DNA of 64,000 bases from Pedobacter sp. MC2016-14 (GTDB lineage: Bacteria; Bacteroidota; Bacteroidia; Sphingobacteriales; Sphingobacteriaceae). A model generated the notes under the pieces. That model saw only the letters and a program-made list of their open reading frames with translations, did no database searches and had not been told where the DNA came from. Within the stretch, counting starts at the first letter, position 1. Every line of letters begins with the position of its first letter. The stretch spans positions 2,666,001-2,730,000 of the forward strand of contig NZ_JAJMPA010000001.1 of the NCBI RefSeq assembly GCF_020991475.1, written 5' to 3'. Shown in pieces: positions 26,472 to 35,493 of the stretch. Position numbers and translations under genes: made by a program.

Positions 26472-27983
26472 ATGTCATCGCAAAATTCAACCACAAAAAG
26501 ATATGATTTTATCATTGTAGGAGGCGGTTCTGCAGGAGCGGTAATGGCTTCACGTTTGAGCGAAAATAAAAGCAAAAATATTTTATTAATAGAAGGTGGA
26601 AACGCTTATCAGTCTTGGGATTATCCAAGTGCAATCTACAGCGCCAACAGTCCTGGGGGAGATGCAGCACACAATTGGGGCTTCCAATCGGAACCAACCC
26701 CTTATGGCAACAAAATAGACTTGCCAAGAGGAAAAGTATTGGGTGGAAGTTCGGCCATCAACGGAGCGGTTGCCTTGCGGGCAAGACCAGAAGATTTTAA
26801 GAAATGGAATCTTCAGGGCTGGTCTTATGAAGAAATGCTTCCTTATTTTAAGAAATTAGAATCAAGCGATTCAGGCGATAAAGAACTTCACGGGTTTGAT
26901 GGGCCTTTGCCCGTTCGCCAATTGTTACGAAGCGATTTAACTTCGGTTCAAAGAGCATTTGTAGATGCAACAGTTAATATTGGTTACAAACTTATCGAAG
27001 ATTTTGATAGCAAAGATGCCAATGGTGTAGGCCCTTACCGAATGAACGTAGTAAACGGCGTTCGTGTAAACACAGGAATGGCCTATCTGCCCAATGAGGT
27101 GCGCAAACGTGAAAACCTGACTATTTTACCTCAGTCTATTGCTGACCGTGTTTTGTTCCAGGGTAAAAAAGCAATAGGCATTTTGCTCGCAAACGGAGAA
27201 GAGTTTTTTGCTAATGAAATCATCCTTTCGGGAGGTACTTATGGAAGTGCAGCTATCTTACTTAGGTCTGGTATTGGAACAAAGGCTGATTTGGAACAAT
27301 TATCAATACCTGTTGTCGCCAATCTGCCTGTTGGAAAAAATGTGAAAGACCATCCTTTTCACTATGCAGCTTTTGCGCTGAATAAAGAAATGGTTGAAAG
27401 CAAAACACCTCCAATTGCTGCTAAGTTATGGACTTCAGCGTTTGATACGGATGAACTGGATATTCATATTACAGCTACCCATCTTTTTCCAGATGAATAC
27501 AGTCCCACACAAAGCGGATTTGTTTTAGGAGTAGCAGTGACCACGCCCAATTCAAAAGGAAAAGTTTGGATAGAAACAACCGATCCAAACGTAAATCCAA
27601 AAGTTGACCTTAATTTCCTCGATGATAAGGAAGATGCCAGAAGAATGATCGAGGGCGCCAAGATTGCAAGACGTATTGCTGCCACTGCTCCTTTTTCTGA
27701 ATTTATCCATTCCGAAATCGCCCCGGGTATTGCAGTGCAAACAGATGAGGATCTGGAAGTGGCCATCAAACAGCATATAGCAAGCTATGCACACCCTACA
27801 AGTAGCGCTCCAATGGGAGAATCCAGTTCGAAAGAAGCCGTAGTGGATTTAGAAGGCAGGGTGCATCAGGTAGAATCTCTTCGCGTAGTGGATGCCTCTA
27901 TTTTTCCGGATATCATTTCAGCAGCTACCAACATCACTGTAATTGCGGTTGCAGAAAAAATAGCCGATAAAATCTTGAAATAA
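26472..27983 (+). CDS. GMC-family oxidoreductase (choline dehydrogenase-like)
   Basis: 503 aa FAD-dependent alcohol oxidoreductase. The FAD-binding motif is FIIVGGGSAGAVMASRLSE (14-32), followed by the GMC signature GKVLGGSSAINGAV. The C-terminal catalytic region has SYAHPTSSAPMG with the active-site His and ends VVDASIFPDIISAATNITVI. No signal peptide is seen, so it should be cytoplasmic. The substrate alcohol is unknown. The next gene (a broken hydrolase) begins one base after its stop. Confidence 0.92.
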   Translation: MSSQNSTTKRYDFIIVGGGSAGAVMASRLSENKSKNILLIEGGNAYQSWDYPSAIYSANSPGGDAAHNWGFQSEPTPYGNKIDLPRGKVLGGSSAINGAVALRARPEDFKKWNLQGWSYEEMLPYFKKLESSDSGDKELHGFDGPLPVRQLLRSDLTSVQRAFVDATVNIGYKLIEDFDSKDANGVGPYRMNVVNGVRVNTGMAYLPNEVRKRENLTILPQSIADRVLFQGKKAIGILLANGEEFFANEIILSGGTYGSAAILLRSGIGTKADLEQLSIPVVANLPVGKNVKDHPFHYAAFALNKEMVESKTPPIAAKLWTSAFDTDELDIHITATHLFPDEYSPTQSGFVLGVAVTTPNSKGKVWIETTDPNVNPKVDLNFLDDKEDARRMIEGAKIARRIAATAPFSEFIHSEIAPGIAVQTDEDLEVAIKQHIASYAHPTSSAPMGESSSKEAVVDLEGRVHQVESLRVVDASIFPDIISAATNITVIAVAEKIADKILK

Positions 27984-27984
27984 C

Positions 27985-28540
27985 ATGGGAAATACCAATT
28001 TTGATAAAAACGCAAGCACTTCCTTACCTCAAGGTTATAAAATGGATAGGGAGGTTAGTGAGGCCATGGGGAATTTTATGGCACAGCACCCGCTAGGGGC
28101 ATTTCCTGAAAAGCGCGACTGGCTAGAGCTGAGAGATACTTTAAATGAGTTTTATGCCAATCCAAGTCAGCAATTTCCTGTTCATCCCGAGGTTAACAAA
28201 AGAGATTTTACTATCAAGACAAGAGATGGGAAAGAGAAATTACCCGGGTTGGACGGCATCACTTGGCGCAGAAAGAGGTGGCAATAACAACTCGGCAATA
28301 GCGGCACCTGGCCGTCTTACACAGTTCGAAGGCTTGGCACCGGCTTTTATTTCGGTTGGTGATTTGGATATTTTCCGAAACGAAAGCTTGGATTATGCCG
28401 GAAAATTGGCAAAAGCAGGCGTTCCGATTGAGTTCCATTTACATGCGGGAGTACCGCATGGCTTTGATTCTATTGCGCCCGATGCCGCCATATCCAAAAG
28501 AGCTATGGCAGATTACGTTCGTGTAATCAACTCCGTTTAA
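27985..28540 (+). pseudogene. Alpha/beta hydrolase (HSL-type esterase), internally deleted
   Basis: The first frame (27985-28287) gives an esterase N-terminus ending KRDFTIKTRDGKEKLPG. The other frame (to 28540) gives the matching C-terminus: AAPGRLTQFEGLAPAFISVG, then DLDIFRNESLDYAGKLAKAG and VPHGFD, which contains the catalytic Asp and His. The centre with the oxyanion HGGG and the nucleophile GDSAG is missing, and the two halves are out of frame. An internal deletion of roughly 100-150 codons explains this. It cannot be catalytic. Confidence 0.85.
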
Positions 28541-28575
28541 AGTATAATTTATAAAAATTGATAAATAAAATAATT

Positions 28576-29322
28576 ATGTCACACTCCCAACAAAAAGTAG
28601 CGCTCATTACAGGAGCTGCCACAGGAATAGGAAAGGCAATTGCTATCCGTTTGGCCAAAGACGGAATCGCCATAGCCGTTAATTATATAGGTGACCCAAC
28701 ATTGGCGATAGGGGTGGTCAAAGAAATAAAAGATGCGGGTGGGACGGCGGGTGCATTTGAAGCAAATGTAGGTGCTGTCCCGGAAATCATCAGCCTTTTT
28801 GATAATGTGATCAGTGAATTTGGAGGGATAGATATTGTGGTAGCCAATGCAGGTATTGCTAAGATGGGAATCCCCATTGCTGAAGTTACCGAAGCTGATT
28901 TCGACCGCATCAATGCTGTAAATTATAAGGGGACCTATTTTGTGCTGCAGCAAGCAGCCAAACACGTTAGAAACGGCGGAAGAATTATTCAGATTTCTTC
29001 AACAAGTTCGCTATATCCGGCAGCTGGTTTGGGAATTTATTCCCCAAGTAAAGCCGCTGGTAAAGTAGTTACCGAAATATTGGCACAAGAACTTGGTCCA
29101 CGCCAAATATCCGTAAATAGTGTTTTCCCAGGGCCTACAAGAACACCTTTGATGGAAAAAGAAGCTTCGAAGGAAGAACTTGAAAGGATTGGACAAAGTA
29201 TGAACCTTGGAAGAATGGGCGAACCGGAAGATATCGCAGGTGTGGTTGCTTTTCTAGCCGGTCCAGAGGGTGGCTGGGTAAATGGACAGCAGATTATTGC
29301 TAATGGCGGTGGGAGAATTTAA
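28576..29322 (+). CDS. SDR-family oxidoreductase
   Basis: 248 aa from the ATG at 28576; the frame is open six codons further upstream. A classical short-chain dehydrogenase: cofactor motif TGAATGIG, NAG motif in VVANAGIAKMG, catalytic Ser with Y-x-x-x-K in IYSPSKAAGK, and a C-terminal GGWVNGQQIIANGGG. It is of the 3-oxoacyl-reductase/glucose dehydrogenase-like type. It lies in the GMC-hydrolase-SDR-LLM unit. Confidence 0.9.
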   Translation: MSHSQQKVALITGAATGIGKAIAIRLAKDGIAIAVNYIGDPTLAIGVVKEIKDAGGTAGAFEANVGAVPEIISLFDNVISEFGGIDIVVANAGIAKMGIPIAEVTEADFDRINAVNYKGTYFVLQQAAKHVRNGGRIIQISSTSSLYPAAGLGIYSPSKAAGKVVTEILAQELGPRQISVNSVFPGPTRTPLMEKEASKEELERIGQSMNLGRMGEPEDIAGVVAFLAGPEGGWVNGQQIIANGGGRI

Positions 29323-29334
29323 CTTAAAAATACG

Positions 29335-30372
29335 ATGGAAATAGGAATAGACAGTTTTGCATCTGGCACCATTCAAAAAAACGCTGATGGCGCAAATATA
29401 TTAGAAGAATTATTGACCAGGATAGAATATGCCGACCAGGCGGGGCTTTCCAGTTTTGGTATTGGCGAACACCATCGTCGGGAATTTTTTGATTCCGCTC
29501 CGGCTGTTATTTTGGCCGCCGCTGCAGCAAGAACCAAAAAAATCAGGCTTGCCAGTGCCGTTACTGTTTTGAGTGCAGCTGATCCGGTTCGTGTTTTTCA
29601 GGAGTTTGCAACACTGGACCTCATTTCAAAGGGAAGAACCGATTTAGTGGTAGGACGCGGTTCTTTTACGGAGTCATTTCCGCTTTTTGGATATAACCTT
29701 CAGGATTACGATCAACTTTTTATGGAGAAACTGGAATTATTAATCCAAATTCAAAATAATGAAAAGGTCACCTGGTCGGGAAAATTCAGGCAGCCTTTAT
29801 ACGACCAACCCGTATATCCAAGACCATTTAATGATCAACTGCCGTTGTGGATTGGCGTCGGAGGTACTACCGCATCATTCGTAAGAGCAGGCCAATTGGG
29901 GATTCCGCTGATGATTGCCATTATAGGCGGAGAAACTAGACGTTTTAGAGGTTTGGTAGATTTATACAGAGAAGCGGGCATAAAAGCAGGGCATTCGCCG
30001 GAAAAATTAAAAGTAGGAGTACATTCTTTAGGTTATGTTGCGACCAGTAGAACTAAGGTGTTGTCTGATTATTATCCTGGTTATGCCGAAACCTTTACCA
30101 GAATGGGAAGGGAAAGAGGTTGGCCACCGATTACAACAGCTCATTTCGACGCGCAAGTAGGCAGGAACGGTGCATTGCTAGTTGGTGAACCAGATGAGGT
30201 TGCGGATAAATTACTACGTTTCAGTGAAGATTTGGGCGGTGTATCCAGATTTACGTTTCAAATGGACAATGCAGGCTTAACGCATGCCCAATTGATGGAA
30301 TCTATCGAATTAATTGGCAGTAAGGTAATTCCTATTGTTTGTACTTCTCGACCTGGTATCATCATAAAATGA
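29335..30372 (+). CDS. LLM-class flavin-dependent oxidoreductase
   Basis: 345 aa luciferase-like monooxygenase with TIM-barrel pattern: FGIGEHHRREF near the N-terminus, VTVLSAADPVRVFQEFATLD, and RTDLVVGRGSFTESFPLFGY. The C-terminal segment PDEVADKLLRFSEDLGG is typical. It uses reduced flavin supplied by a reductase; the substrate is unknown. Its stop codon overlaps the next start (ATGA). Confidence 0.9.
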   Translation: MEIGIDSFASGTIQKNADGANILEELLTRIEYADQAGLSSFGIGEHHRREFFDSAPAVILAAAAARTKKIRLASAVTVLSAADPVRVFQEFATLDLISKGRTDLVVGRGSFTESFPLFGYNLQDYDQLFMEKLELLIQIQNNEKVTWSGKFRQPLYDQPVYPRPFNDQLPLWIGVGGTTASFVRAGQLGIPLMIAIIGGETRRFRGLVDLYREAGIKAGHSPEKLKVGVHSLGYVATSRTKVLSDYYPGYAETFTRMGRERGWPPITTAHFDAQVGRNGALLVGEPDEVADKLLRFSEDLGGVSRFTFQMDNAGLTHAQLMESIELIGSKVIPIVCTSRPGIIIK

Positions 30373-30875
30373 CAAAAAAAGTTATAATAGTGGAGTTGCT
30401 TGAAGCAATTATGTATGGGATGCCCAGCTGGGGATTGCTTCCCTTTAGCGTATTGCACATGGAGCCGACAAATGTTAGAATCCCAAAAATAAGTGGAGAT
30501 ATCATGGCCGGGAATATGTTGCTCTTTCTGCTTCGTGGGGATTATACAACTGGAGATGCCCTAGATTATATCAGAAACAGCGAAGAGATGCAATGTCTGT
30601 CCGAATCTGGCAAGAGGGACATGATGTTCTATTTTTTTCGCAAGTTCGGTGATGACCGGGAGTTTTTGTTATGGAAACAGCAGCGCATTGCCATGGCAAT
30701 TGGGATCATGTTCGCTGAGGCCAGAAAATTGAATCTTAGCATCATTGAACACCGGATGGATCTGTCTGCTATAAAAGAACTCAACCAGATGCATGGGTTT
30801 AGTGCCAGAGCAACTCTTCGAGATAAGCTGACCGTTGATTGGGAAAATAAAGCAGACTTTTTACTAATTTGCTAA
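30369..30875 (+). CDS. Divergent nitroreductase-like protein
   Basis: 168 aa from the ATG at 30369, which overlaps the LLM stop as ATGA and is preferred to an upstream in-frame start. The segments MYGMPSWGLLPFSVLHMEP and LLWKQQRIAMAIGIMFAEAR with the following Asp-rich helix resemble nitroreductase fold blocks (W-x-PSS-x-x-QP and the A-x-G-x-x-L-x-A helix). The FMN-phosphate arginines at the N-terminus are absent, so it may not bind flavin. The identification is weak; it could be an unrelated small protein. Confidence 0.4.
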   Translation: MTKKVIIVELLEAIMYGMPSWGLLPFSVLHMEPTNVRIPKISGDIMAGNMLLFLLRGDYTTGDALDYIRNSEEMQCLSESGKRDMMFYFFRKFGDDREFLLWKQQRIAMAIGIMFAEARKLNLSIIEHRMDLSAIKELNQMHGFSARATLRDKLTVDWENKADFLLIC

Positions 30876-30939
30876 TATTATTAAATCGAAATTTATGCAG
30901 ATATTTAATCTATTGATTTTTGCCTGATGGCTGAACCTT

Positions 30940-31521
30940 ATGAAAGAGCTGCTCAAACAAAATATCTCCAATCATATTTCTCTGTCCGAAGAAGAAACAG
31001 AAGGATTTTGTAACTTGTTTGAGCGGAAATTGATCAAAAAAAAGAGTTTTTTGTTGAGGGCAGGGGAAATTTGCAGGTTCGAGGGATTTGTGACTAAAGG
31101 ACTTTTTAGGGTTTACCATATCGACAAGGATGGGTTTGAACAAGTCCTCTATTTTGCTACAGAAAACTGGTGGGTTACAGATATCGACAGCTTTACAAAT
31201 GAAATTCCCTCACAACTTTTTATAGAGGCTTTGGAGGACAGCGAAGTACTCCTGATTTCAAAAAAAGATAAAGAATTTGCCTATACGAGTTTGCCCAGAA
31301 TAGAGAAATTATTTCGGGTAATGACCCAAAAAACGCACACTGCACTGCAAAGAAGAATGATCGACAGTATGAGCAAAAACGCAGAGCAGCGCTACCTTGA
31401 GTTTTCAGAAAAATATCCACAGCTTGTTCAGCGCCTCTCCAATATTCAGGTCGCAGCTTATTTGGGAATCACCAATGTCTTTTTAAGCAATATCCGAAAG
31501 AAAATCACGACCAAAAAATAA
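30940..31521 (+). CDS. Crp/Fnr-family transcriptional regulator
   Basis: 193 aa, cNMP-binding-like barrel (FLLRAGEICRFEGFVTKGLFR) plus C-terminal helix-turn-helix. It is a paralogue of the regulator at 21984, but its recognition helix reads ITNVFLSNIRKK and lacks the Glu and Arg of the FNR-type E-x-x-S-R motif. It should therefore bind a different DNA site or bind poorly. It is a separate unit 64 bases after the nitroreductase-like gene, with no FNR-like box in front of it. Confidence 0.85.
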   Translation: MKELLKQNISNHISLSEEETEGFCNLFERKLIKKKSFLLRAGEICRFEGFVTKGLFRVYHIDKDGFEQVLYFATENWWVTDIDSFTNEIPSQLFIEALEDSEVLLISKKDKEFAYTSLPRIEKLFRVMTQKTHTALQRRMIDSMSKNAEQRYLEFSEKYPQLVQRLSNIQVAAYLGITNVFLSNIRKKITTKK

Positions 31522-31623
31522 TACTTTCTACTGCTTTTATTAAACTACTTTAAACTTTACGTCCTTATTTATTGGCAGCTTTGTATAGAATTACAAGAGT
31601 AATCGATCATTAAAAATAGAAAG

Positions 31624-32253
31624 ATGAGCAAACTGATTTATATAATGGATCCGCTTTGTGGATGGTGCTATGGAAACAGTTCCAACACACAAAAATTGTA
31701 TGATAAATATAAAAATGTGCTTGATTTTGAAATTTTACCTGCGGGAATGTGGACTGGTACCAATGCCAGGAAACAATCCAAACAAATGGCACAATTTATC
31801 AAAAAGCACGACCCGCAGGTACAGCAAACTACAGGAACTGAATTCGGTAAAGAGTATTTTGAATTTATAGAAAATGAAGAGGTTGCTTTGGATAGCGAAG
31901 TGCCGTCAAGAGCCATTGTGAGCATAAAAAAACTATGGGCTTCGCAAGCAATTCCATTCGCTGTTGAAGTGCAGAAAGCAAGATACTGGTACGGAAAAGA
32001 CCTAAATGAGGACGAAACCTATTTGAGGATCTGTGAAAAGTTTGGATTGGACAAAACGGAGTTTCTACAAGTATTCCACTCTGAAATAATTAAAAAAGAA
32101 ACGCAGCAAACCTTTGCTTTAGCGAAACAATACGCCAGTTCTTATCCTACGCTTTTGGCAGAAAAAGAAGGCAAATATTATGTCTTGGAGCAAGGCTATG
32201 CCAGTTTTGAAACCATCTCAAATAGAATAGATGAAATTCATTTATTAAACTAG
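31624..32253 (+). CDS. DsbA-family (FrnE-like) protein
   Basis: 209 aa thioredoxin-fold protein with active-site C12-G-W-C15 in MDPLCGWCYG, a helical insertion and no signal peptide, so it is cytoplasmic. FrnE-like DsbA proteins act as disulfide isomerases or glutathione/thiol-linked reductases in oxidative stress. A short intergenic space with a CAGCTTTG element (31576-31583) suggests its own promoter. It precedes an MBL-fold gene and a SnoaL-like lipoprotein gene. Confidence 0.87.
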   Translation: MSKLIYIMDPLCGWCYGNSSNTQKLYDKYKNVLDFEILPAGMWTGTNARKQSKQMAQFIKKHDPQVQQTTGTEFGKEYFEFIENEEVALDSEVPSRAIVSIKKLWASQAIPFAVEVQKARYWYGKDLNEDETYLRICEKFGLDKTEFLQVFHSEIIKKETQQTFALAKQYASSYPTLLAEKEGKYYVLEQGYASFETISNRIDEIHLLN

Positions 32254-32280
32254 TTTAAAGTTTTTTCATTCAAATGACAC

Positions 32281-32288
32281 CAATTTTG
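32281..32288 (+). promoter_or_regulatory. Putative -7 element of the MBL/SnoaL unit
   Basis: CAATTTTG lies 25 bases before the ATG at 32314. One mismatch to TAnnTTTG. Confidence 0.45.
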
Positions 32289-32313
32289 CAACAGTAATTT
32301 TAAACAGAATAAA

Positions 32314-33204
32314 ATGAAAAAATTGATTTCAACAGTAGCACTAACTACATTAATTTTATTGAATATGGAAACACAAGCACAAAGTTTCAAGACCATTGAA
32401 GCAAGCAATTTGAAATTGGAAGTTTACAACGCTTCAGAAAACAGTTTCGGGGTAGCATCGGTAATCGTATCGGGAAAAACAGATGCCGTATTGATTGATG
32501 CTCAATTTACTTTGGCAGATGCCGAAAAAGTAGCGCAGGAAATAAAAGCAAGTGGCAAAAAATTGACCACTATTTATGTTTCCCACGCCGATCCTGATTA
32601 TTATTTTGGATTGGAAGTTTTCAAAAATTACTTTCCTGATGTGGTAGCCTATGCTTCACCAGCTTCGGTAGAAGCCATTAAGGCTACGGCTCAAAAGAAA
32701 TTAGACGTTTGGGGCGAAAGATTAGGAAAAGCGATTACGTCTAACGTGGTATTGCCTCAGGTCTTGAAAGGTAACAGCATTGAATTGGAGGGGCAGAAAT
32801 TAGAAATTGTTGGCTTGGAAGAGTTTCCGAAAAAAACTTTTGTATGGATTCCAAGCATCAAAGCGGTTGTTGGGGGAATCAATGTTTTTGGTACCACTTT
32901 CAATCTTTGGATGGCAGATGCACAAACGCCTGAAGCCCGCAAACAATGGATAGCTGTTCTGGATAAAATCGAAGCTTTGCATCCGGCAATTGTAATTCCC
33001 GCTCATGCAAATAATGCAAGTCCATTCGATGTTTCCGCTGTAAAACATACCAGAAGTTACATCCAGTTTTACGAAGAAGCATTGAAAACCAACAAAACTT
33101 CTGAAGAATTGATCAAAGCGATCAAGGCAAAATATCCTGCGCTAACTTTTGAAACTGCATTGCAGATTGGTGCCAAGGTAAATACCGGCGAAATGAAATG
33201 GTAA
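32314..33204 (+). CDS. Secreted MBL-fold protein with altered metal site
   Basis: 296 aa. A signal peptide (MKKLISTVALTTLILLNMET, cleaved near AQA) points to the periplasm. The metallo-beta-lactamase fold is recognisable, but the usual HxHxDH motif reads H91-A-D93-P-D95-Y96, so two histidine ligands are lost. This HADPDYYFG form belongs to a subgroup of the family, and its metal content or activity cannot be inferred. The start codon of the next gene overlaps its end. Confidence 0.82.
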   Translation: MKKLISTVALTTLILLNMETQAQSFKTIEASNLKLEVYNASENSFGVASVIVSGKTDAVLIDAQFTLADAEKVAQEIKASGKKLTTIYVSHADPDYYFGLEVFKNYFPDVVAYASPASVEAIKATAQKKLDVWGERLGKAITSNVVLPQVLKGNSIELEGQKLEIVGLEEFPKKTFVWIPSIKAVVGGINVFGTTFNLWMADAQTPEARKQWIAVLDKIEALHPAIVIPAHANNASPFDVSAVKHTRSYIQFYEEALKTNKTSEELIKAIKAKYPALTFETALQIGAKVNTGEMKW

Positions 33205-33662
33205 AACTTAAAATTATATTCGGCCTGATGCTGCTTGTTACAGCGTCGGGCTGTTTATCAAAACAAACGGAAATGACAAATCTTGAAATTGTAAAAAGTA
33301 CCTACGAAGGAAAAACTTCGGAAGAAAATGGTAAAAACCTCGCTAAATATGTAGCGGATGATATTTCGTGGACAGAAGCCAAGGGTTTTCCGTATGCCGG
33401 AACTTATATTGGCCTTGACGAAGTGACCAAAAATGTTTTTAGCAGATTGGGAAGCGAATGGATCGATTATAAATTTACTCCAGAAGATTATGTGGCTAGT
33501 GATGACAAAGTAGTGGCTTACGGAACTTACACAGGAACGTACAAAATAACTGGCAAACCGTTCTCCGCAAGGGTAGCACATATCTGGAAACTGAAAAATA
33601 GCAGAATTATTAGTTTTGAGCAGTTTGTGGATAGTAAAACAGTAGTTGATGTGATGAAGTAA
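33198..33662 (+). CDS. SnoaL-like lipoprotein
   Basis: 154 aa. The N-terminal signal ends in a lipobox TASGC, predicting a lipoprotein. The body is a nuclear-transport-factor-2-like domain (VKSTYEGKTSEENGKNLAKY, then TYIGLDEVTKNVF and the C-terminal RVAHIWKLKNSRIISFEQF). It overlaps the MBL gene by 7 bases, so the two are translated together and probably work together in the cell envelope. Confidence 0.82.
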   Translation: MVKLKIIFGLMLLVTASGCLSKQTEMTNLEIVKSTYEGKTSEENGKNLAKYVADDISWTEAKGFPYAGTYIGLDEVTKNVFSRLGSEWIDYKFTPEDYVASDDKVVAYGTYTGTYKITGKPFSARVAHIWKLKNSRIISFEQFVDSKTVVDVMK

Positions 33663-33698
33663 GCTCAAAGAAATAGTAAATAAATATAACTTACCAAG

Positions 33699-34553
33699 AT
33701 GAAGATCCTCAAGCAAATTATAGCAGAAATAAAGCATACCAAATATGAGAATACAGACCATTTGCAGGATCTGATATTGCGGTATATCTGTTATGCTCCA
33801 AAGATGCCGTTGAGAATTTTTCAGGAAAACTTGATTGGACGTGCTGAAAAGACAACTCTGAAGGTGTATGATGAGTATTTCTCTGGACAGGAGTTGAATT
33901 TTCAAGCCTTCAAATGGGGAAATGGTAGCCGTAAAATACTGCTTACCCATGGATGGGGCTCAAAAGCGGCCGATCTTTATGAAATCATAATGGCTTTGGA
34001 ACAGGTTGATGATTTGGAAATTATTGCTTTCGACGCTCCGGGTAATGGTTCATCTGAAGGCACACTTTCTAGTCTGCTGCTGTTTGTCGAGGGTGTAAAG
34101 GCGATTGTCGCCGACTATGGCATACCCGAGGTAACGATAGGGCATTCATTGGGCGCAATGGCGAACATCGTTGCTATGAAACAGATGAAAATTCATCCCA
34201 AACATTTTTTCAGCATTGCCCCATTGATCGATCTGGGGAAAAATTTCGAGGCCAGTATGGACGCACTGGATATCCCAAAAGATATTCAGCATACTTTTTT
34301 TAGAAGTTTTGAAGAACGGTTTAAGAAACCAGTTTTCCACTACAATCTCAATGATTGGTCGGCCTTTAGTACTGAACTATCCAAACATTGGATCGCTTAC
34401 GATCCAAATGACCTAGTTTCCCCCTACACCTTTATGAAAGCCTTTTTGGAATCGAACGTTCTGATTGACGCAAACGATTATCTTGATGCCGGACATGAAC
34501 GGATCATCAAATCGCCGATTATGATTGAGGATCTGTTGAAGATTTTAGGCTAA
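33699..34553 (+). CDS. Alpha/beta hydrolase
   Basis: 284 aa soluble hydrolase. The oxyanion segment LTHGWGSKAADLYE and the nucleophile elbow GHSLGAMAN (Ser in GHSLG) are intact, as is a C-terminal GHERI supplying the His. The substrate is unknown. It has no signal peptide. It follows the SnoaL gene by 36 bases and may be in the same unit; a hairpin at 34651-34683 ends it. Confidence 0.87.
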   Translation: MKILKQIIAEIKHTKYENTDHLQDLILRYICYAPKMPLRIFQENLIGRAEKTTLKVYDEYFSGQELNFQAFKWGNGSRKILLTHGWGSKAADLYEIIMALEQVDDLEIIAFDAPGNGSSEGTLSSLLLFVEGVKAIVADYGIPEVTIGHSLGAMANIVAMKQMKIHPKHFFSIAPLIDLGKNFEASMDALDIPKDIQHTFFRSFEERFKKPVFHYNLNDWSAFSTELSKHWIAYDPNDLVSPYTFMKAFLESNVLIDANDYLDAGHERIIKSPIMIEDLLKILG

Positions 34554-34650
34554 TGTCCCTTTAATGACACGGGCCACATTACATTCACACGAAGTTTAGC
34601 ATTACTGATGATTTTCACATTTGCCAATTTTTTTGTTCTATTATAATCTG

Positions 34651-34683
34651 GTCAAGGTGATCTAAATCAAAAATCACCTTGAC
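34651..34683. terminator. Bidirectional hairpin after the alpha/beta hydrolase
   Basis: Perfect 11-base arms GTCAAGGTGAT / ATCACCTTGAC with an 11-base loop, followed by TTTTG. It lies between convergent reading frames. Confidence 0.6.
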
Positions 34684-34696
34684 TTTTGCCGCTTTA

Positions 34697-34888
34697 TTAA
34701 ATGAATTTTTTTCTCTCTAAATCTTCGATAATGGGCTCAATAAGCAGCAAAAAGCGATTTAAATGTTCAAAGTATTCCTGCTGATCGGTACTAACCAGAT
34801 TCATGGTTAATTTTTTAAAGGATTGCTCATTAAAAAGCGACCCTTTCTCATTGACTTTCAGTAGGTTGTCGTGAAAGGTTCTGTCCAA
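34697..34888 (-). pseudogene. Short ORF, probable remnant
   Basis: A 63-codon frame that opens at a TTG and is preceded in frame by a stop 4 codons upstream. It reads HDNLLKVNEKGSLFNEQSF and ends IEPIIEDLERKKFI, a helical, charged sequence that I do not recognise. It has no ATG and no promoter. The 17-bp repeat shared with 21014-21030 lies inside it, so it is likely the tail of a larger lost gene. Confidence 0.35.
34764..34780. repeat. 17-bp direct repeat, right copy
   Basis: TGTTCAAAGTATTCCTG, identical to 21014-21030, inside the short remnant ORF. Confidence 0.5.
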
Positions 34889-35062
34889 TGTTTTGTTCTA
34901 AATGAACTCTAACCCCATACCAGACTATCTTTGAACAGACCTCTGATTAAAGTGTGCTTTTGGGTACTCCAACAGCTATTCCTGGATAGAGAATCTTCAT
35001 TAGATTCGGGAATAAAAAAACGAAACTAACTCCACTATAGAGAATAATACCCGAATTAGTAA

Positions 35063-35476
35063 CTATAAATGTTCTGCCAGCTCAGCGGTTTTATTCCTTA
35101 TAAATGCATCTTTATCTTTTTTCACTTCCTTAAGTATTTCAATCCTGTCTGGTGGAAGCGTAAAATATTTATCCGCCCACAAGTTTATTTCAATCATCAC
35201 CGGAAGTAAATCAACACCTTTTTGGGTTAGTTTATATAAAACTTTGGCTTTACTTTCCGGGTGATCCTGTTTGGTAATTACTCCAGCTGTTTCCAGCATT
35301 TGTAGTCGGGACGCCAAGATATTAGTGGCTATCTTTTCATCTGATTTTAGAAAGTCGCCATAAGTACATTGCTTGGAAAACATTAAGTCCCTAACAATAA
35401 GCAAAGACCACTTGTCTCCCCAGATATCTAATGAGCTGCTAATGGGGCAGTCAGACCGCTTTTTTATATCCATCAT
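35063..35476 (-). CDS. HxlR-family transcriptional regulator
   Basis: 137 aa winged helix-turn-helix repressor or activator. The HxlR pattern is complete: DCPISSSLDIWGDKWSLLIV with the single N-terminal Cys often used as a redox/electrophile sensor (Cys10), the HTH around NILASRLQMLETAGVI, and the wing YKLTQKGVDLLPVM. It is divergent from an OYE gene with a repeat-rich operator between them, as in YodB/CatR/NemR-type regulation of flavin reductases (analogy). Confidence 0.9.
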   Translation of the reverse strand: MMDIKKRSDCPISSSLDIWGDKWSLLIVRDLMFSKQCTYGDFLKSDEKIATNILASRLQMLETAGVITKQDHPESKAKVLYKLTQKGVDLLPVMIEINLWADKYFTLPPDRIEILKEVKKDKDAFIRNKTAELAEHL

Positions 35477-35493
35477 AAAATAAATTATAAAAA

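Noticed and set aside
33258-33950. 230-codon reverse-strand ORF
   Set aside because: It runs antisense across a clear SnoaL-like lipoprotein and the start of an alpha/beta hydrolase, has a low-complexity aromatic composition and no family pattern.
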